From an uncultured Sphingomonadaceae bacterium (GTDB taxonomy: Bacteria > Pseudomonadota > Alphaproteobacteria > Sphingomonadales > Sphingomonadaceae): a DNA stretch of 64,000 nt. A model generated the notes under the pieces. The model had not been told where the DNA came from. It saw only the letters and a program-made list of their open reading frames with translations, and did not search any database. The number at the start of each line of letters is the position of its first letter. Within the stretch, counting starts at the first letter, position 1. Shown here one piece after another: positions 52,366 to 61,952 of this stretch. The position numbers were made by a program, and so were the translations under genes. The stretch covers positions 992,001-1,056,000 of the forward strand of contig CANKZR010000001.1 of the NCBI GenBank assembly GCA_947488625.1, read 5' to 3'.

Positions 52366-55193
52366 GCGGCAATCTTGTGCAAGCGACCAGAACCCTTCGC
52401 GCATCGCCCATGAAGAGCCTGGGGGCGCTCTCATCGATCCATGTGGGTATTTTCGTGGTCACGGCGCTGATATTCGGCCTGCTGGCCTATTTCGGCGTGG
52501 CTTTGACGCGGGACGAAACCCGCATCGCTGCCGTCTGGATACCCAACGCGGTGCTTGTGGCGCTGATCATGCGGCAAGGGCAGGGCAGATGGCCGATGAT
52601 GCTGATCGGTGCGCTGACCGGAAACGTCAGTGCGAATCTTCTGGGCGGGGATGCCTTGCTGCATGCTGTCGCACTTTCGATTGCCAATTCGATCGAAGTC
52701 ATGATGGTTCTGCTTCTGCTGCAACGGATGGGATGTCAGCGACCAGATTTTTCCCGCAACACCGATATCGGGCGCTTCGTCGTCGCGGCGGTCGTCGCGG
52801 CGGCATGTTCCGGTATAGCAGCGTGTGTCGCGCTTCGTCCCGGCGGCTTGCCTGAGGCGCTTTCGCTCTGGTGGTCGTGGGCGCGAGGAGACGGGCTTGG
52901 GCTGCTGCTCTTCGTCCCGGCGATCACGATCATTCTCGATGCCTTCCATCACCGTCACACCCTGACATTACGAAAGCTTGGCGAAGCTGGCCTGATCGTC
53001 TGCTTCGGAACAGCCGTCAGCGTCTTTACCTTCTGGCAGACCAGCTACCCGTTCCTGTTCCTGGATGCGCCGGTAGTACTATTATACGCGCTGCGGTTGG
53101 GCACCTTGGGCAATGCCATCGCGATCATCAATCTGGCGGTCGTGGCCTCCGTGGCGACATCGCTCGGCTATGGTCCGATCAACCTTGTTCGTGGCGGTAT
53201 GGCAGACAAGCTGATGGTGCTGCAGGTCTTCCTCACCAGTTCCTTTGCCGTCGGCCTGCCATTCGCAGCATTGGTCCACTCGCTGAAGGAAGGCCGCGAA
53301 CGCTACCGCAGGCTTGCGGACGACCTTGCCGATGCGAATCGCATGTTCGATACGCTGGCGCAGATTTCTCCAGCCGGCATTTTCCGCTGCGATCCTGGGG
53401 GCAAGTGCACCTATGCCAATGCGAAATCGTTGAAGTTCGGCGGGCTGACAATCGACGATGCCAATGGCGGAGACTTTGCGCGGTACGTGCATCCCGACGA
53501 TCGCGACCAACTGTTCGAACTATGGGCGACCCAAACGCAAAAAGGACGTGGTTTCGAGGCAGAATTCCGCATTTGCATACCGGGAAAGCCGGACCGCTGG
53601 ATACATTCGCAAGTCTCGCCAGAGCAGGATGACGAGGGCAGGATCGTCGGGTTCGTGGGCGTGCAACTGGACATCACGGCGCGCAAGAAGTCCGAACAGG
53701 AGTTGCGAACCGCCAAGGATGCAGCCGAAAGCGCCAACCCCGCCAAGACCAGCTTTCTTGCGAACATGAGCCATGAAATCAGAACCCCGATGAACGGGGT
53801 CCTGGGCTTTGCCGACCTGCTGCTGGCGACGGACCTCAACGAAAAGCAGCGCCATCACGTGGAGCTGATTGCCGAATCGGGACGGTCGATGGTTGCGCTT
53901 ATCGACGATATTCTTGACCTGTCCAAAATCGATGCTGACGCGATGCGTATTGCTACCACGGCCATGGACGTTCGGCACACGATCGATGGCGCGGTCCGGC
54001 TCATGCGGGCGGCGGCCTTTGCCAAAGGTATCGACCTCAATCTTGCGATCTGCGACAATGTCCCCGCGACCATGGCAGGCGACAAGCTTCGCATCCGCCA
54101 GGTTATTTGCAATCTGCTTGGCAACGCGATCAAGTTTACCGAGCGTGGATCGATCGAGGTCACGGTGGGATGCCAGCGACAGGGCGATACGAAATATATC
54201 GAGATCCTGGTTGCAGACGATGGAATCGGGATCGCGGCGGACCGGCTGGAAGCCGTGTTCGAGCAGTTCGCCCAGGCTGACGCAGCCGTTGCATCCGATT
54301 ACGGCGGAACTGGCCTTGGCCTCGCCATCAGCCGACGTCTGGCTCGTCTCATGGGCGGCGATCTCACCGTTACCAGCACAATGGGGGAGGGATCGAGCTT
54401 CCGGTTCGTTCTGCCGTTTCGGGAGGCTGATCGTGCCCAACCTGATCCTGACCAGTTCGGCTTACGACCGTCCGAACTTTCCGGACGGGAAAGCTCAGTG
54501 GGCAAGATCCTGATCGTCGAGGATCACCCGATCAACCAGGAACTCATTTGCGCGCTGGTTGGCAATCTGGGCCATGCATTCGATCTGGCTGCCGACGGGA
54601 TTGAGGCGGCGGAGATGGTTCAGCAGGCCGCCGGGAGGGGTGGTTACAACCTGGTCCTGATGGATATCCAGATGCCGCGTTGCGACGGCTTTGCCGCCAC
54701 AAGGATGATACGGCAGGCCGGGCATTCGGCTGACGAGGTGCCGATCGTCGCTCTGACAGCGAACGCCTTTGACGATGATATCGAGAAATGCCTCGAAGCC
54801 GGGATGCAGGACCATCTGGCCAAGCCGATCGATGCCGCCAAGCTGGAGGCGAGCATTTCGAAGTGGCAGTGCGGCAAACGCGCGCCAGTAGCGGCGAGCA
54901 CGGGCGATGTAGTCGAAAGGTTAAGACCCGAGTTCGATGCCTTGAAGGCCCGGGTGAACGTCGCGGCCAGGGCCTGGCTTCAAGCGCGCGATGTGGGCAA
55001 AGATCTCGAGCACCTGAGCACAAGCCTGCACCAGCTTGCCGGAGTCGCCGCGATGTTCGGTGACGTGCGGATCGGTACGCTTGCCGCGCAGTGCGAGCGT
55101 TACCTGCGCAACGCTTCGCCGGAGGGTTTACACCGGCACCCTGATCAGCACGTTCCGGAACTGTTGACGGAACTGGTCCATGCCACGGATTAG
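52362..55193 (+). CDS. MASE1-PAS hybrid sensor kinase with REC and HPt
   Basis: A 943-residue hybrid histidine kinase starting at GTG 52362 (ATG 52410 is an alternative). In order: a MASE1-like membrane sensor of about eight helices (residues 20-300), a PAS domain (about 325-450), HisKA with H471 (MSHEIRTPMNG), HATPase (NAIKFTERG, DDGIGIAADR, GGTGLGLAISRRL), a REC domain with D768 (VLMDIQMPRCDG), and a C-terminal HPt-like domain with H890 (LHQLAGVAAMFG). All four relay sites are thus in one protein, with an extra receiver upstream. The stimulus and output are unknown. It is convergent with the DEAD-box gene, 9 bases apart. Confidence 0.92.
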   Translation: MSGNLVQATRTLRASPMKSLGALSSIHVGIFVVTALIFGLLAYFGVALTRDETRIAAVWIPNAVLVALIMRQGQGRWPMMLIGALTGNVSANLLGGDALLHAVALSIANSIEVMMVLLLLQRMGCQRPDFSRNTDIGRFVVAAVVAAACSGIAACVALRPGGLPEALSLWWSWARGDGLGLLLFVPAITIILDAFHHRHTLTLRKLGEAGLIVCFGTAVSVFTFWQTSYPFLFLDAPVVLLYALRLGTLGNAIAIINLAVVASVATSLGYGPINLVRGGMADKLMVLQVFLTSSFAVGLPFAALVHSLKEGRERYRRLADDLADANRMFDTLAQISPAGIFRCDPGGKCTYANAKSLKFGGLTIDDANGGDFARYVHPDDRDQLFELWATQTQKGRGFEAEFRICIPGKPDRWIHSQVSPEQDDEGRIVGFVGVQLDITARKKSEQELRTAKDAAESANPAKTSFLANMSHEIRTPMNGVLGFADLLLATDLNEKQRHHVELIAESGRSMVALIDDILDLSKIDADAMRIATTAMDVRHTIDGAVRLMRAAAFAKGIDLNLAICDNVPATMAGDKLRIRQVICNLLGNAIKFTERGSIEVTVGCQRQGDTKYIEILVADDGIGIAADRLEAVFEQFAQADAAVASDYGGTGLGLAISRRLARLMGGDLTVTSTMGEGSSFRFVLPFREADRAQPDPDQFGLRPSELSGRESSVGKILIVEDHPINQELICALVGNLGHAFDLAADGIEAAEMVQQAAGRGGYNLVLMDIQMPRCDGFAATRMIRQAGHSADEVPIVALTANAFDDDIEKCLEAGMQDHLAKPIDAAKLEASISKWQCGKRAPVAASTGDVVERLRPEFDALKARVNVAARAWLQARDVGKDLEHLSTSLHQLAGVAAMFGDVRIGTLAAQCERYLRNASPEGLHRHPDQHVPELLTELVHATD

Positions 55194-55202
55194 CAGGCCA
55201 GC

Positions 55203-57023
55203 CTAATCCGGCTTGCGCGCGGGCTTGGTTTTGCCCTTCTTGAACGGCTTGCCCGGTTTCGCACCGGCAGGCTTGCCATGGGCCGGTTTCGCACCATCCT
55301 TGCGCTTCTTGCTCTTGTCGAACTTCTTGCCACTCGGCTTCGCTCGAACGCCGGGGCCGCCGGCATTGTCACGACCCGAATGACGTTTGCGGTTGGTGCG
55401 GGCTTCCTCGCGCGGGCCTGATTCGGAACGGGCGATGGTGACAGTTTCGTCATCGCTGTCAGCCTGCGCGGTGCGTGCAGCGGCATCGGCAAACTTGTCG
55501 GCAATCGTGCGCGGAATCTGGAAATAGGTTTCGGCGGGCCCGATACGGATGGCCCCGATCTCATTACGGGTAATGTGGCCCCGGCGGCAGAGCAGCGGCA
55601 GGATCCAGCGTGGATCGGCGTTCTGGCGCCGGCCGATATCCATCCGGAACCACACCGTATCTTCGAAACCGGGACGGTGCCGCTCCTTCTGCGCCTCACG
55701 CCGAGCTTCGGGCGTGTTAGCAATCAGGTCTTCAGGCTCCGGCATATTGGCACGATGGGCGTGGACCAGCATGGCGGCGATTTCGGCAGGTGTCTTTTCT
55801 TGCAGGAGCCGCTCTGCTAGATCGCGGTCCGCGTCCTCTACCTCGACAGGTTGCAGCAGCTTCTCCAGCAGACGTTCGCGGTCTTTCGCCTTGATTGCGT
55901 CGCGGTCAGGCGCATCGGTCCAGTCGGCCGAAATTTTTGCGCTGCGCAGCATCGATTCTACGCGTTTGCGGCGGGAGAAGGGGACGATCAGCACCGCTGT
56001 ACCCTTGCGGCCTGCGCGGCCCGTACGACCGGAGCGGTGCTGCAAGGCTTCCGCATCGCGCGGGATTTCAACATGTACAACCAGGCTTAGCGAAGGCAGG
56101 TCGATGCCGCGCGCGGCAACATCGGTGGCCACGCACACGCGGGCACGCTTGTCGCGCAAGGCCTGCAGGGCCTGGTTGCGTTCGGACTGCGAATGCTCGC
56201 CCGACAGTGCGACGACGGCAAAACCGCGTTCCTGCAAGGTGGAATGAAGGTGACGAACCTTCTCGCGCGTGGCGCAGAACAGGATCGCCGTCTCCGCTTC
56301 GTGAAAGCGCAGCAGGTTGACCACGGCATTTTCTATCTCGGGCGGGGATACGGTGACAGCCTGGTAGGAAATATCGCCGTGGCCGCGTCCTTCGCTGATT
56401 GTGGCAATACGCAGGGCGTCGCGCTGGTAGCGGCGAGCCAGTGCCTCGATAGGCTTTGGCATCGTCGCGGAGAACAGCAGCGTGCGCCTCCCTTCGGGCG
56501 TCGCGTCGAGAATTTCCTCCAGTTCCTCGCGAAAGCCCATGTCGAGCATTTCGTCGGCCTCATCCAGCACCACGGCGGCAAGGGACGAGAGATCGAGCGC
56601 GCCGCGTTCCAGATGGTCGCGCAAACGCCCCGGCGTGCCGACCACGATTGTCGCGCCCGAACGCAAGGCCTTGCGTTCCTGCGATGGGTTCATCCCACCC
56701 ACGCAGGTGGCAACACGGCCGCCGGCCTTTCCGTAAAGCCATGCCAGTTCGCGGCTGACCTGAAGGGCCAGTTCGCGGGTCGGCGCTATCACCAATGCCA
56801 GCGGGCCGGTTGCGAAACGCACGCGCTCATCATCACCAAGCAGTTGCTCTGCCATAGCGAGGCCGAATGCCACGGTCTTGCCGGAGCCGGTCTGTGCCGA
56901 GACCACGAGATCGCGCCCGGCAGCTTCGGGTTGCAGGACTTCGGCCTGCACCGGTGTGGCAGAAGCGTATTCGCGTTCTGCAAGGGCAGCTTCGAGGGTG
57001 GAGGGGAGTTTCGGGAATGTCAT
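55203..57023 (-). CDS. DEAD-box RNA helicase with DbpA-type RNA-binding domain
   Basis: A 606-residue RNA helicase. Q motif ATPVQAEVL, Walker A AQTGSGKT (residues 43-50), DEAD (VVLDEADEMLDMGF), SAT (LLFSATMPK) and HRSGRTGRAGRKG are intact. A DbpA RNA-binding domain follows (about 450-530: WILPLLCRRGHI, then IGAIRIGPAETYFQI), and a long Lys/Gly/Pro-rich basic tail ends the protein. The DbpA domain suggests work on 23S rRNA during large-subunit assembly, as in E. coli DbpA. Confidence 0.93.
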   Translation of the reverse strand: MTFPKLPSTLEAALAEREYASATPVQAEVLQPEAAGRDLVVSAQTGSGKTVAFGLAMAEQLLGDDERVRFATGPLALVIAPTRELALQVSRELAWLYGKAGGRVATCVGGMNPSQERKALRSGATIVVGTPGRLRDHLERGALDLSSLAAVVLDEADEMLDMGFREELEEILDATPEGRRTLLFSATMPKPIEALARRYQRDALRIATISEGRGHGDISYQAVTVSPPEIENAVVNLLRFHEAETAILFCATREKVRHLHSTLQERGFAVVALSGEHSQSERNQALQALRDKRARVCVATDVAARGIDLPSLSLVVHVEIPRDAEALQHRSGRTGRAGRKGTAVLIVPFSRRKRVESMLRSAKISADWTDAPDRDAIKAKDRERLLEKLLQPVEVEDADRDLAERLLQEKTPAEIAAMLVHAHRANMPEPEDLIANTPEARREAQKERHRPGFEDTVWFRMDIGRRQNADPRWILPLLCRRGHITRNEIGAIRIGPAETYFQIPRTIADKFADAAARTAQADSDDETVTIARSESGPREEARTNRKRHSGRDNAGGPGVRAKPSGKKFDKSKKRKDGAKPAHGKPAGAKPGKPFKKGKTKPARKPD

Positions 57024-57157
57024 TGCACAGGCTCATATAGGGGCGGCCCCCGCAAAAGCACGGTGAGCGACAGGTTGGCTTTGAAAAGGAGGGGGCGGCA
57101 ACGCAATGCCAGCCTCGCGTTGCGGTGCCCTTAGGCGTATCGCGCACGTTTGGCTTC

Positions 57158-57203
57158 AAAAAAGTGCCACCCGCATCCCGGAACAGAGTCGAGAGTGCGG
57201 GTG
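57158..57203 (-). terminator. Rho-independent terminator after the NAD(P)-binding protein gene
   Basis: On the minus strand CACCCGCA (57203-57196) pairs with TGCGGGTG (57175-57168), followed by GCAC and six T. A separate perfect 16-base palindrome (57205-57220) spans the gene's stop codon. Confidence 0.8.
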
Positions 57204-57213
57204 ACGCCTGATA

Positions 57214-57813
57214 TCAGGCGAGGCTTTCCATCAGGAACACCTTGTTTTTCAGTGCATCCTCGTGCGTCGAACGCGCAAGGATGGCGGCCACATCCCCGCG
57301 CGCTGCCTTTCTTTGCGGATCAACCTCGTCGCCAAGGCGCATGTTTCGGCTGCCATCGTCGTCGGTCAGGGCCACGGGGCGCACGATGGTGTAGGACAGA
57401 CCCGATTGCATCAGGTGTTCATCCGCCTCGTGTTTGGCTTGCAGGTAATGCGCCAGTTCGGAATCCGGATCGGGATCGCCTGCACCTACGGAACTGAGCA
57501 TGACGAAATGCTTCACGCCGCTGTCGCTAGCGGCATCGATCAGGTTCTTTGCGCCGTCACGGTCCACCTTATCGGTCATTTCCTCGTCGGTATCTCCACC
57601 CGACCCTGCGGCGAACACCACCACCTCGGCATCCTTGCAGACATCCGGGGATAGATTCGTCAGGTCAGCTTCGCGCAACTGTGCGCCTTCGGGGAGAACA
57701 CTGGTATCAGACGATTCGCGATGCATGGCGATGACGTGGTGTCCACCATCCTGCAATTGATTGGCAAGGCGGGCTCCGGTGTTGCCGGTTGCTCCGGCGA
57801 TAAGAATGTTCAT
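57214..57813 (-). CDS. NAD(P)-binding (NmrA/SDR-like) protein
   Basis: A 199-residue atypical short-chain dehydrogenase-like protein. The dinucleotide motif is ILIAGATGNTGARLANQL at the N-terminus; FVMLSSVGAGD and SGLSYTIVRP follow. These YwnB/HSCARG-like proteins often bind NADPH without known catalysis. The ATG is at 57813. It is divergent from otsB. Confidence 0.88.
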   Translation of the reverse strand: MNILIAGATGNTGARLANQLQDGGHHVIAMHRESSDTSVLPEGAQLREADLTNLSPDVCKDAEVVVFAAGSGGDTDEEMTDKVDRDGAKNLIDAASDSGVKHFVMLSSVGAGDPDPDSELAHYLQAKHEADEHLMQSGLSYTIVRPVALTDDDGSRNMRLGDEVDPQRKAARGDVAAILARSTHEDALKNKVFLMESLA

Positions 57814-57971
57814 GGCGTTGTATTCCTGTGTTGAGAAAAGCGCGCCGCGAATGCAGCGCTGTCATGAGTTCAACAACGCGCAGCGCGGAAAGTTGCCAGT
57901 TTTGCCCGGTTGTCTTCCCGTGGCCTTGGCCTTGCTTGACCTTGCAGGTCGCCTCGCTAGAGCGAGATGCG

Positions 57972-58706
57972 ATGGCAGACCTTCCTTCTCCCCCCGGTTT
58001 CGCTGCTCTTGCCGAATCGCAAGATGTCGCGTTGTTCCTGGATTTCGACGGCACGCTGGTGGAACTGGCGGCAACGCCTGACGGGATTCATGTGCCGCAG
58101 AACCTTGCCAAAAGCCTGCACGCCCTGTCGGACAGGCTGGATGGCCGCCTTGCGCTGGTAAGCGGGCGGGCCATCGTGGACCTTGAGCAGCACTTAGGCC
58201 CGATGTCGATTGCCAAGGCCGGGTCGCACGGCGGCGATTGTCGCGGTGCGGATGGCAACAATATCGGTGATATACCAAGTGGATTGCCGCCAGAACTGCT
58301 CGCCCGGGTGGCGGAATTTGCAAGACAGCGCGGGTTCTCGCTCGAAGACAAACCGCATGGCGCGGCGCTGCATTATCGCTCCGATCCCTCGCTGGAAGAC
58401 GAAGGTGTCGAATTTGCGCGAGCCATGGCGCAAGAGGGCGATCTCGACATCAAGCGCGGCAAATGCGTGATCGAACTGGTTGGACGCGGCGCGAACAAGG
58501 GGTCTGCCCTTCGCGGTTTCATGGAATGCGCGCCGTTTGCAGGGGCCGTGCCGGTGTTCGTGGGAGACGATATCACCGACGAAGACGGTATGCGCGCAGC
58601 CCGCGATCTGGGCGGGTTTGGCGTGCTGGTAGGACAGCGTGAGCCGACTGTGGCGAAATACGGCCTTGCAAGCCCTGCTGCAGTGCACCATTGGTTGGAA
58701 CTGTGA
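57972..58706 (+). CDS. otsB: Trehalose-6-phosphate phosphatase
   Basis: HAD-superfamily phosphatase of 244 residues that releases trehalose from trehalose-6-phosphate. D24 and D26 in LFLDFDGTLVEL are the nucleophile and acid. SGRAIVDLE, KPHGAALHYR and VFVGDDITDEDGM complete the HAD and substrate motifs. I chose ATG 57972; the frame is open back to 57828 but that part is Cys/Trp/Pro-rich and not family-like. The stop overlaps the GH15 start (GTGA). Confidence 0.94.
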   Translation: MADLPSPPGFAALAESQDVALFLDFDGTLVELAATPDGIHVPQNLAKSLHALSDRLDGRLALVSGRAIVDLEQHLGPMSIAKAGSHGGDCRGADGNNIGDIPSGLPPELLARVAEFARQRGFSLEDKPHGAALHYRSDPSLEDEGVEFARAMAQEGDLDIKRGKCVIELVGRGANKGSALRGFMECAPFAGAVPVFVGDDITDEDGMRAARDLGGFGVLVGQREPTVAKYGLASPAAVHHWLEL

Positions 58707-60505
58707 ACGCACATACAAGTGATCTCGACCTCTGGCCCATCGGCAACTGCCAGGTTTCCGGCCTTATCGACAACCGCGGCGGCATCGTGTGGGGCTGCGT
58801 GCCCCGCGTGGATGGAGACCCCACCTTCTGCGCCTTGCTGAATGGCGATTCGCAGGATGTCGGCGTCTGGCGTTTTGAACTGGAAGGGCAGATCAGCGCC
58901 CACCAGGAATATATCCGCAATACGCCGATCCTGCTGACGCGGCTCGAATCCGAAGATGGCAGCGCGGTGGAAGTGCTCGACTTCTGCCCCCGGTTCGAGC
59001 GTTCGGGTCGCATGTACCGGCCAGTCGCTTTCGCTCGTATCGTGCGGCCTGTCGCGGGCAACCCGCGGATTAAGGTCGTGATGAAGCCGATGAAGAACTA
59101 CGGCGCAGCATTGGCCGAAAGCACCAATGGTACGAACCATATCCGCTATCTCACCACCGGGCAGGCGCTGCGTCTTTCTACCGATGCATCTGTCGGTTAC
59201 ATCCTCGAAAACCGTACGTTCCGGATAGAGGACGACACGCACTTTTTCCTCGGCCCGGACGAGCCTTTCGTTGGCAACTTGCGAGAGCAGGTGCGCCGTA
59301 TGGAGCAATCGACCCGCAGTTATTGGCAGAACTGGGCGCGCAGCCTGGCGACGCCTTTCGAATGGCAGGCCGAGGTTATCCGCGCCGCCATCACGCTGAA
59401 GCTGTGCCAGCACGAGGAAACCGGCGCCATCGTCGCCGCGCTTACCACTTCCATTCCAGAGGCGCCCCATTCGGAGCGTAACTGGGACTATCGCTACTGC
59501 TGGATACGCGATTCCTATTACACCGTGCAGGCGTTGAACCGCCTGGGTGCGCTGGATGTGCTGGAAAAGTATCTCGCGTACCTGCGCAATATCGTGGACG
59601 ATGCGAAGGGCGGGCAGATCCAGCCGCTTTATTCCGTGATGGGCGTGGCCGAACTGAACGAGACGACGGCCAGCTGGCTGGCGGGGTATCGCGGCATGGG
59701 GCCGGTGCGCGTGGGCAATGCCGCATACAAGCAGGTTCAGCACGATTGCTATGGCCAGATCGTCTTGCCGACCGTGCAGGGCTTCCTCGACAAGCGCCTG
59801 CTGCGCATGGCGGACGACCGCGACTTCGAGAGCCTGGAGCAGGTGGGCGAGATGGCGTGGAAGATGCACGACCAGCCCGATGCCGGACTGTGGGAATTTC
59901 GTACCCGCCAGGAAGTGCACACCTATTCCGCCGTGATGAGCTGGGCCGCGTGCGACCGGCTGGCGAATGCTGCCGGCTATCTGGGCAAGGAAGACCGCGC
60001 GACGCTTTGGCGCGATCGAGCCAACAAGATTGCCGCCACGATCGAGGCGAAGGCGTGGAAGGAAAATGGCGGGAAGGGCGATCATTACGGCGCCAGCTTC
60101 GAAAGCGATTACCTCGATGCCAGCCTGCTGCAACTGCTGGAACTGCGCTTCATCGATCCCGATGACGAAAAATTCCTCTCCACCTTCGAGATGATCGAGA
60201 AAGAACTGCGGCGCGGCGAACACATGCTGCGCTATGCGGCAGAGGACGATTTCGGCGCGCCGGAAACGGCATTCAACATCTGCACCTTCTGGCTGATCGA
60301 GGCGCTTGCCCTGATGGACCGCAAGGACGAGGCGCGGCAATTGTTCGACACCATGCTGGGCCATCGCACAGGTTCCGGCCTGTTGTCGGAAGACATGGAT
60401 TTCGAGACGGGTGAATTGTGGGGGAACTTCCCGCAAACCTATTCCTTGGTGGGTATAATCAATTGCGCCTCGCTATTGTCGAGAAGCTGGAACACTGTTC
60501 GCTAG
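58703..60505 (+). CDS. Glycoside hydrolase family 15 (trehalase/glucoamylase-like)
   Basis: A 600-residue inverting alpha-glucosidase. It has an N-terminal beta-sandwich domain and an (alpha/alpha)6 barrel. Motifs are NWDYRYCWIRDSYYTVQALN, the catalytic Glu in AGLWEFR, and FNICTFWLIEAL and GNFPQTYSLVGLI-like sequence at the end. Being between otsB and otsA, it may be a trehalase or act on a related glucan; several bacterial GH15 proteins are trehalases. GTG 58703 overlaps the otsB stop; TTG 58691 is an alternative. Confidence 0.9.
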   Translation: MNAHTSDLDLWPIGNCQVSGLIDNRGGIVWGCVPRVDGDPTFCALLNGDSQDVGVWRFELEGQISAHQEYIRNTPILLTRLESEDGSAVEVLDFCPRFERSGRMYRPVAFARIVRPVAGNPRIKVVMKPMKNYGAALAESTNGTNHIRYLTTGQALRLSTDASVGYILENRTFRIEDDTHFFLGPDEPFVGNLREQVRRMEQSTRSYWQNWARSLATPFEWQAEVIRAAITLKLCQHEETGAIVAALTTSIPEAPHSERNWDYRYCWIRDSYYTVQALNRLGALDVLEKYLAYLRNIVDDAKGGQIQPLYSVMGVAELNETTASWLAGYRGMGPVRVGNAAYKQVQHDCYGQIVLPTVQGFLDKRLLRMADDRDFESLEQVGEMAWKMHDQPDAGLWEFRTRQEVHTYSAVMSWAACDRLANAAGYLGKEDRATLWRDRANKIAATIEAKAWKENGGKGDHYGASFESDYLDASLLQLLELRFIDPDDEKFLSTFEMIEKELRRGEHMLRYAAEDDFGAPETAFNICTFWLIEALALMDRKDEARQLFDTMLGHRTGSGLLSEDMDFETGELWGNFPQTYSLVGIINCASLLSRSWNTVR

Positions 60506-60515
60506 GAGGCTGAAA

Positions 60516-61916
60516 TTGCCGCGTCTTGTTGTTATCTCCAACCGTGTCGCCGTACCCAAGGCGCGCGGGGTTACCGGAGCACAGGGCGGCCTTGCCGGAG
60601 CGCTGAATTCCGCATTGAAAGCCAACGGCGGTATCTGGTTCGGCTGGTCCGGGCAGGAAACCGAGGAATTCACCGGGTCGATAAATTACGTCAAATCCGC
60701 AGATGGCGTTACGACTGCCACGATAGACCTCGAGCACCAGGATCTTGAGGAATATTACAACGGCTATGCCAATTCCACCCTGTGGCCGCTGTTTCATTAT
60801 CGCATCGACCTGACCAAGTACGAACGCGAATTCGGCAAGGGGTACGAGCGGGTGAACACGCGCTTTGCAGAAAGCGCGCTGCCGCTCATCTCCGAAGGCG
60901 ACCTGGTGTGGGTGCATGATTATCATCTCATGCCGATGGGTGAACGCCTGCGTTCCATGGGTGTGAAAAACCGCATCGGCTTCTTCCTCCATACCCCTTG
61001 GCCGCCGACCAATCTGTTCGTTTCCCTACCCTATCACGAGCGGTTGGTGCGAGCGCTGCTGCACTATGACCTGATCGGTTTTCAGAACGACACCTGGCTC
61101 GACAGCTTCCTGCACTATTGCTGGAAGGAGATGGGCGCCGAGGTGAATTACGAGACCGGCGAGGTCACGTTGGACGGACGTACCACGATTGCGCGCGCCT
61201 ATCCCATCGGCATCGATTACGACTTCTTCACTGCGAAGGGCGATACCGGCGAAGCGCGGCAGGCAGGCCAGCGGCTACTTTCCTCAACCCGTCACCGCAC
61301 CGCAATGATCGGCGTGGACAGGCTGGACTATTCGAAAGGTCTGCCGGAACGGATGGACGGGATTGCCCGCTTCTTCGATCGCCATCCGGAACGTGTTCGC
61401 GACCTTGTCTTCATCCAGATCGCGCCGCCCAGCCGGGAGGATATCGGCAGCTACCAGCAAATCCGTGAAACGCTGGAACAGAAGGCCGGGCAGATCAATG
61501 GCGCTCGTTCCGAAGTGGATGTCGTGCCGATCCGCTACGTCAACAAGGGACATTCGCAGGAAGAACTCTACGGTTTCTACCGCGCTGCAAAGATCGCCCT
61601 TGTCACGCCGCTACGCGACGGAATGAACCTGGTGGCGAAGGAATATATCGCCGCACAGGATCCGGACGATCCCGGCGTGCTGATACTTTCCCGCTTCGCT
61701 GGCGCTGCACAGCAACTGGATTGCGACGGCGAGGGGGCGCTACTGATCAATCCGCACAGCGCGGATGATATCTCGCACAATATCCGCTTGGCGCTCGACA
61801 TGCCACTTGAGGAGCGCAAAAGTCGCTATGAAAAGCTCATCGTCACCGTGCGCGAAGAGAACGTGCAGCGGTGGACCGAGAATTTCATCGAGGATCTCGG
61901 TAACGCTCCTCACTGA
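60516..61916 (+). CDS. otsA: Trehalose-6-phosphate synthase
   Basis: GT20 glycosyltransferase of 466 residues that joins UDP-glucose and glucose-6-phosphate. RLVVISNRVAVPK, GGLAGALN, VWVHDYHLMPMGERL and GVDRLDYSKGLPERM are present, as is the sugar-nucleotide site near TPLRDGMNLVAKEY. It starts with TTG at 60516 after a strong TAGGAGG ribosome site. Last gene of otsB-GH15-otsA, 10 bases after GH15. Confidence 0.96.
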   Translation: MPRLVVISNRVAVPKARGVTGAQGGLAGALNSALKANGGIWFGWSGQETEEFTGSINYVKSADGVTTATIDLEHQDLEEYYNGYANSTLWPLFHYRIDLTKYEREFGKGYERVNTRFAESALPLISEGDLVWVHDYHLMPMGERLRSMGVKNRIGFFLHTPWPPTNLFVSLPYHERLVRALLHYDLIGFQNDTWLDSFLHYCWKEMGAEVNYETGEVTLDGRTTIARAYPIGIDYDFFTAKGDTGEARQAGQRLLSSTRHRTAMIGVDRLDYSKGLPERMDGIARFFDRHPERVRDLVFIQIAPPSREDIGSYQQIRETLEQKAGQINGARSEVDVVPIRYVNKGHSQEELYGFYRAAKIALVTPLRDGMNLVAKEYIAAQDPDDPGVLILSRFAGAAQQLDCDGEGALLINPHSADDISHNIRLALDMPLEERKSRYEKLIVTVREENVQRWTENFIEDLGNAPH

Positions 61917-61941
61917 AGCGGAAAGGCGAACCTCCGCTTCA
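61914..61941. terminator. Perfect hairpin at the otsA stop
   Basis: TGAAGCGGA (61914-61922, containing the otsA TGA) pairs perfectly with TCCGCTTCA (61933-61941). It lies between convergent otsA and the MAPEG gene and lacks a good U-run on either strand, so its role as terminator is tentative. Confidence 0.45.
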
Positions 61942-61952
61942 CCATTTCGATC

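Noticed and set aside
58373-60436. 687-codon minus-strand frame over otsB/GH15
   Set aside because: Antisense shadow of GH15, whose motifs are intact on the plus strand.
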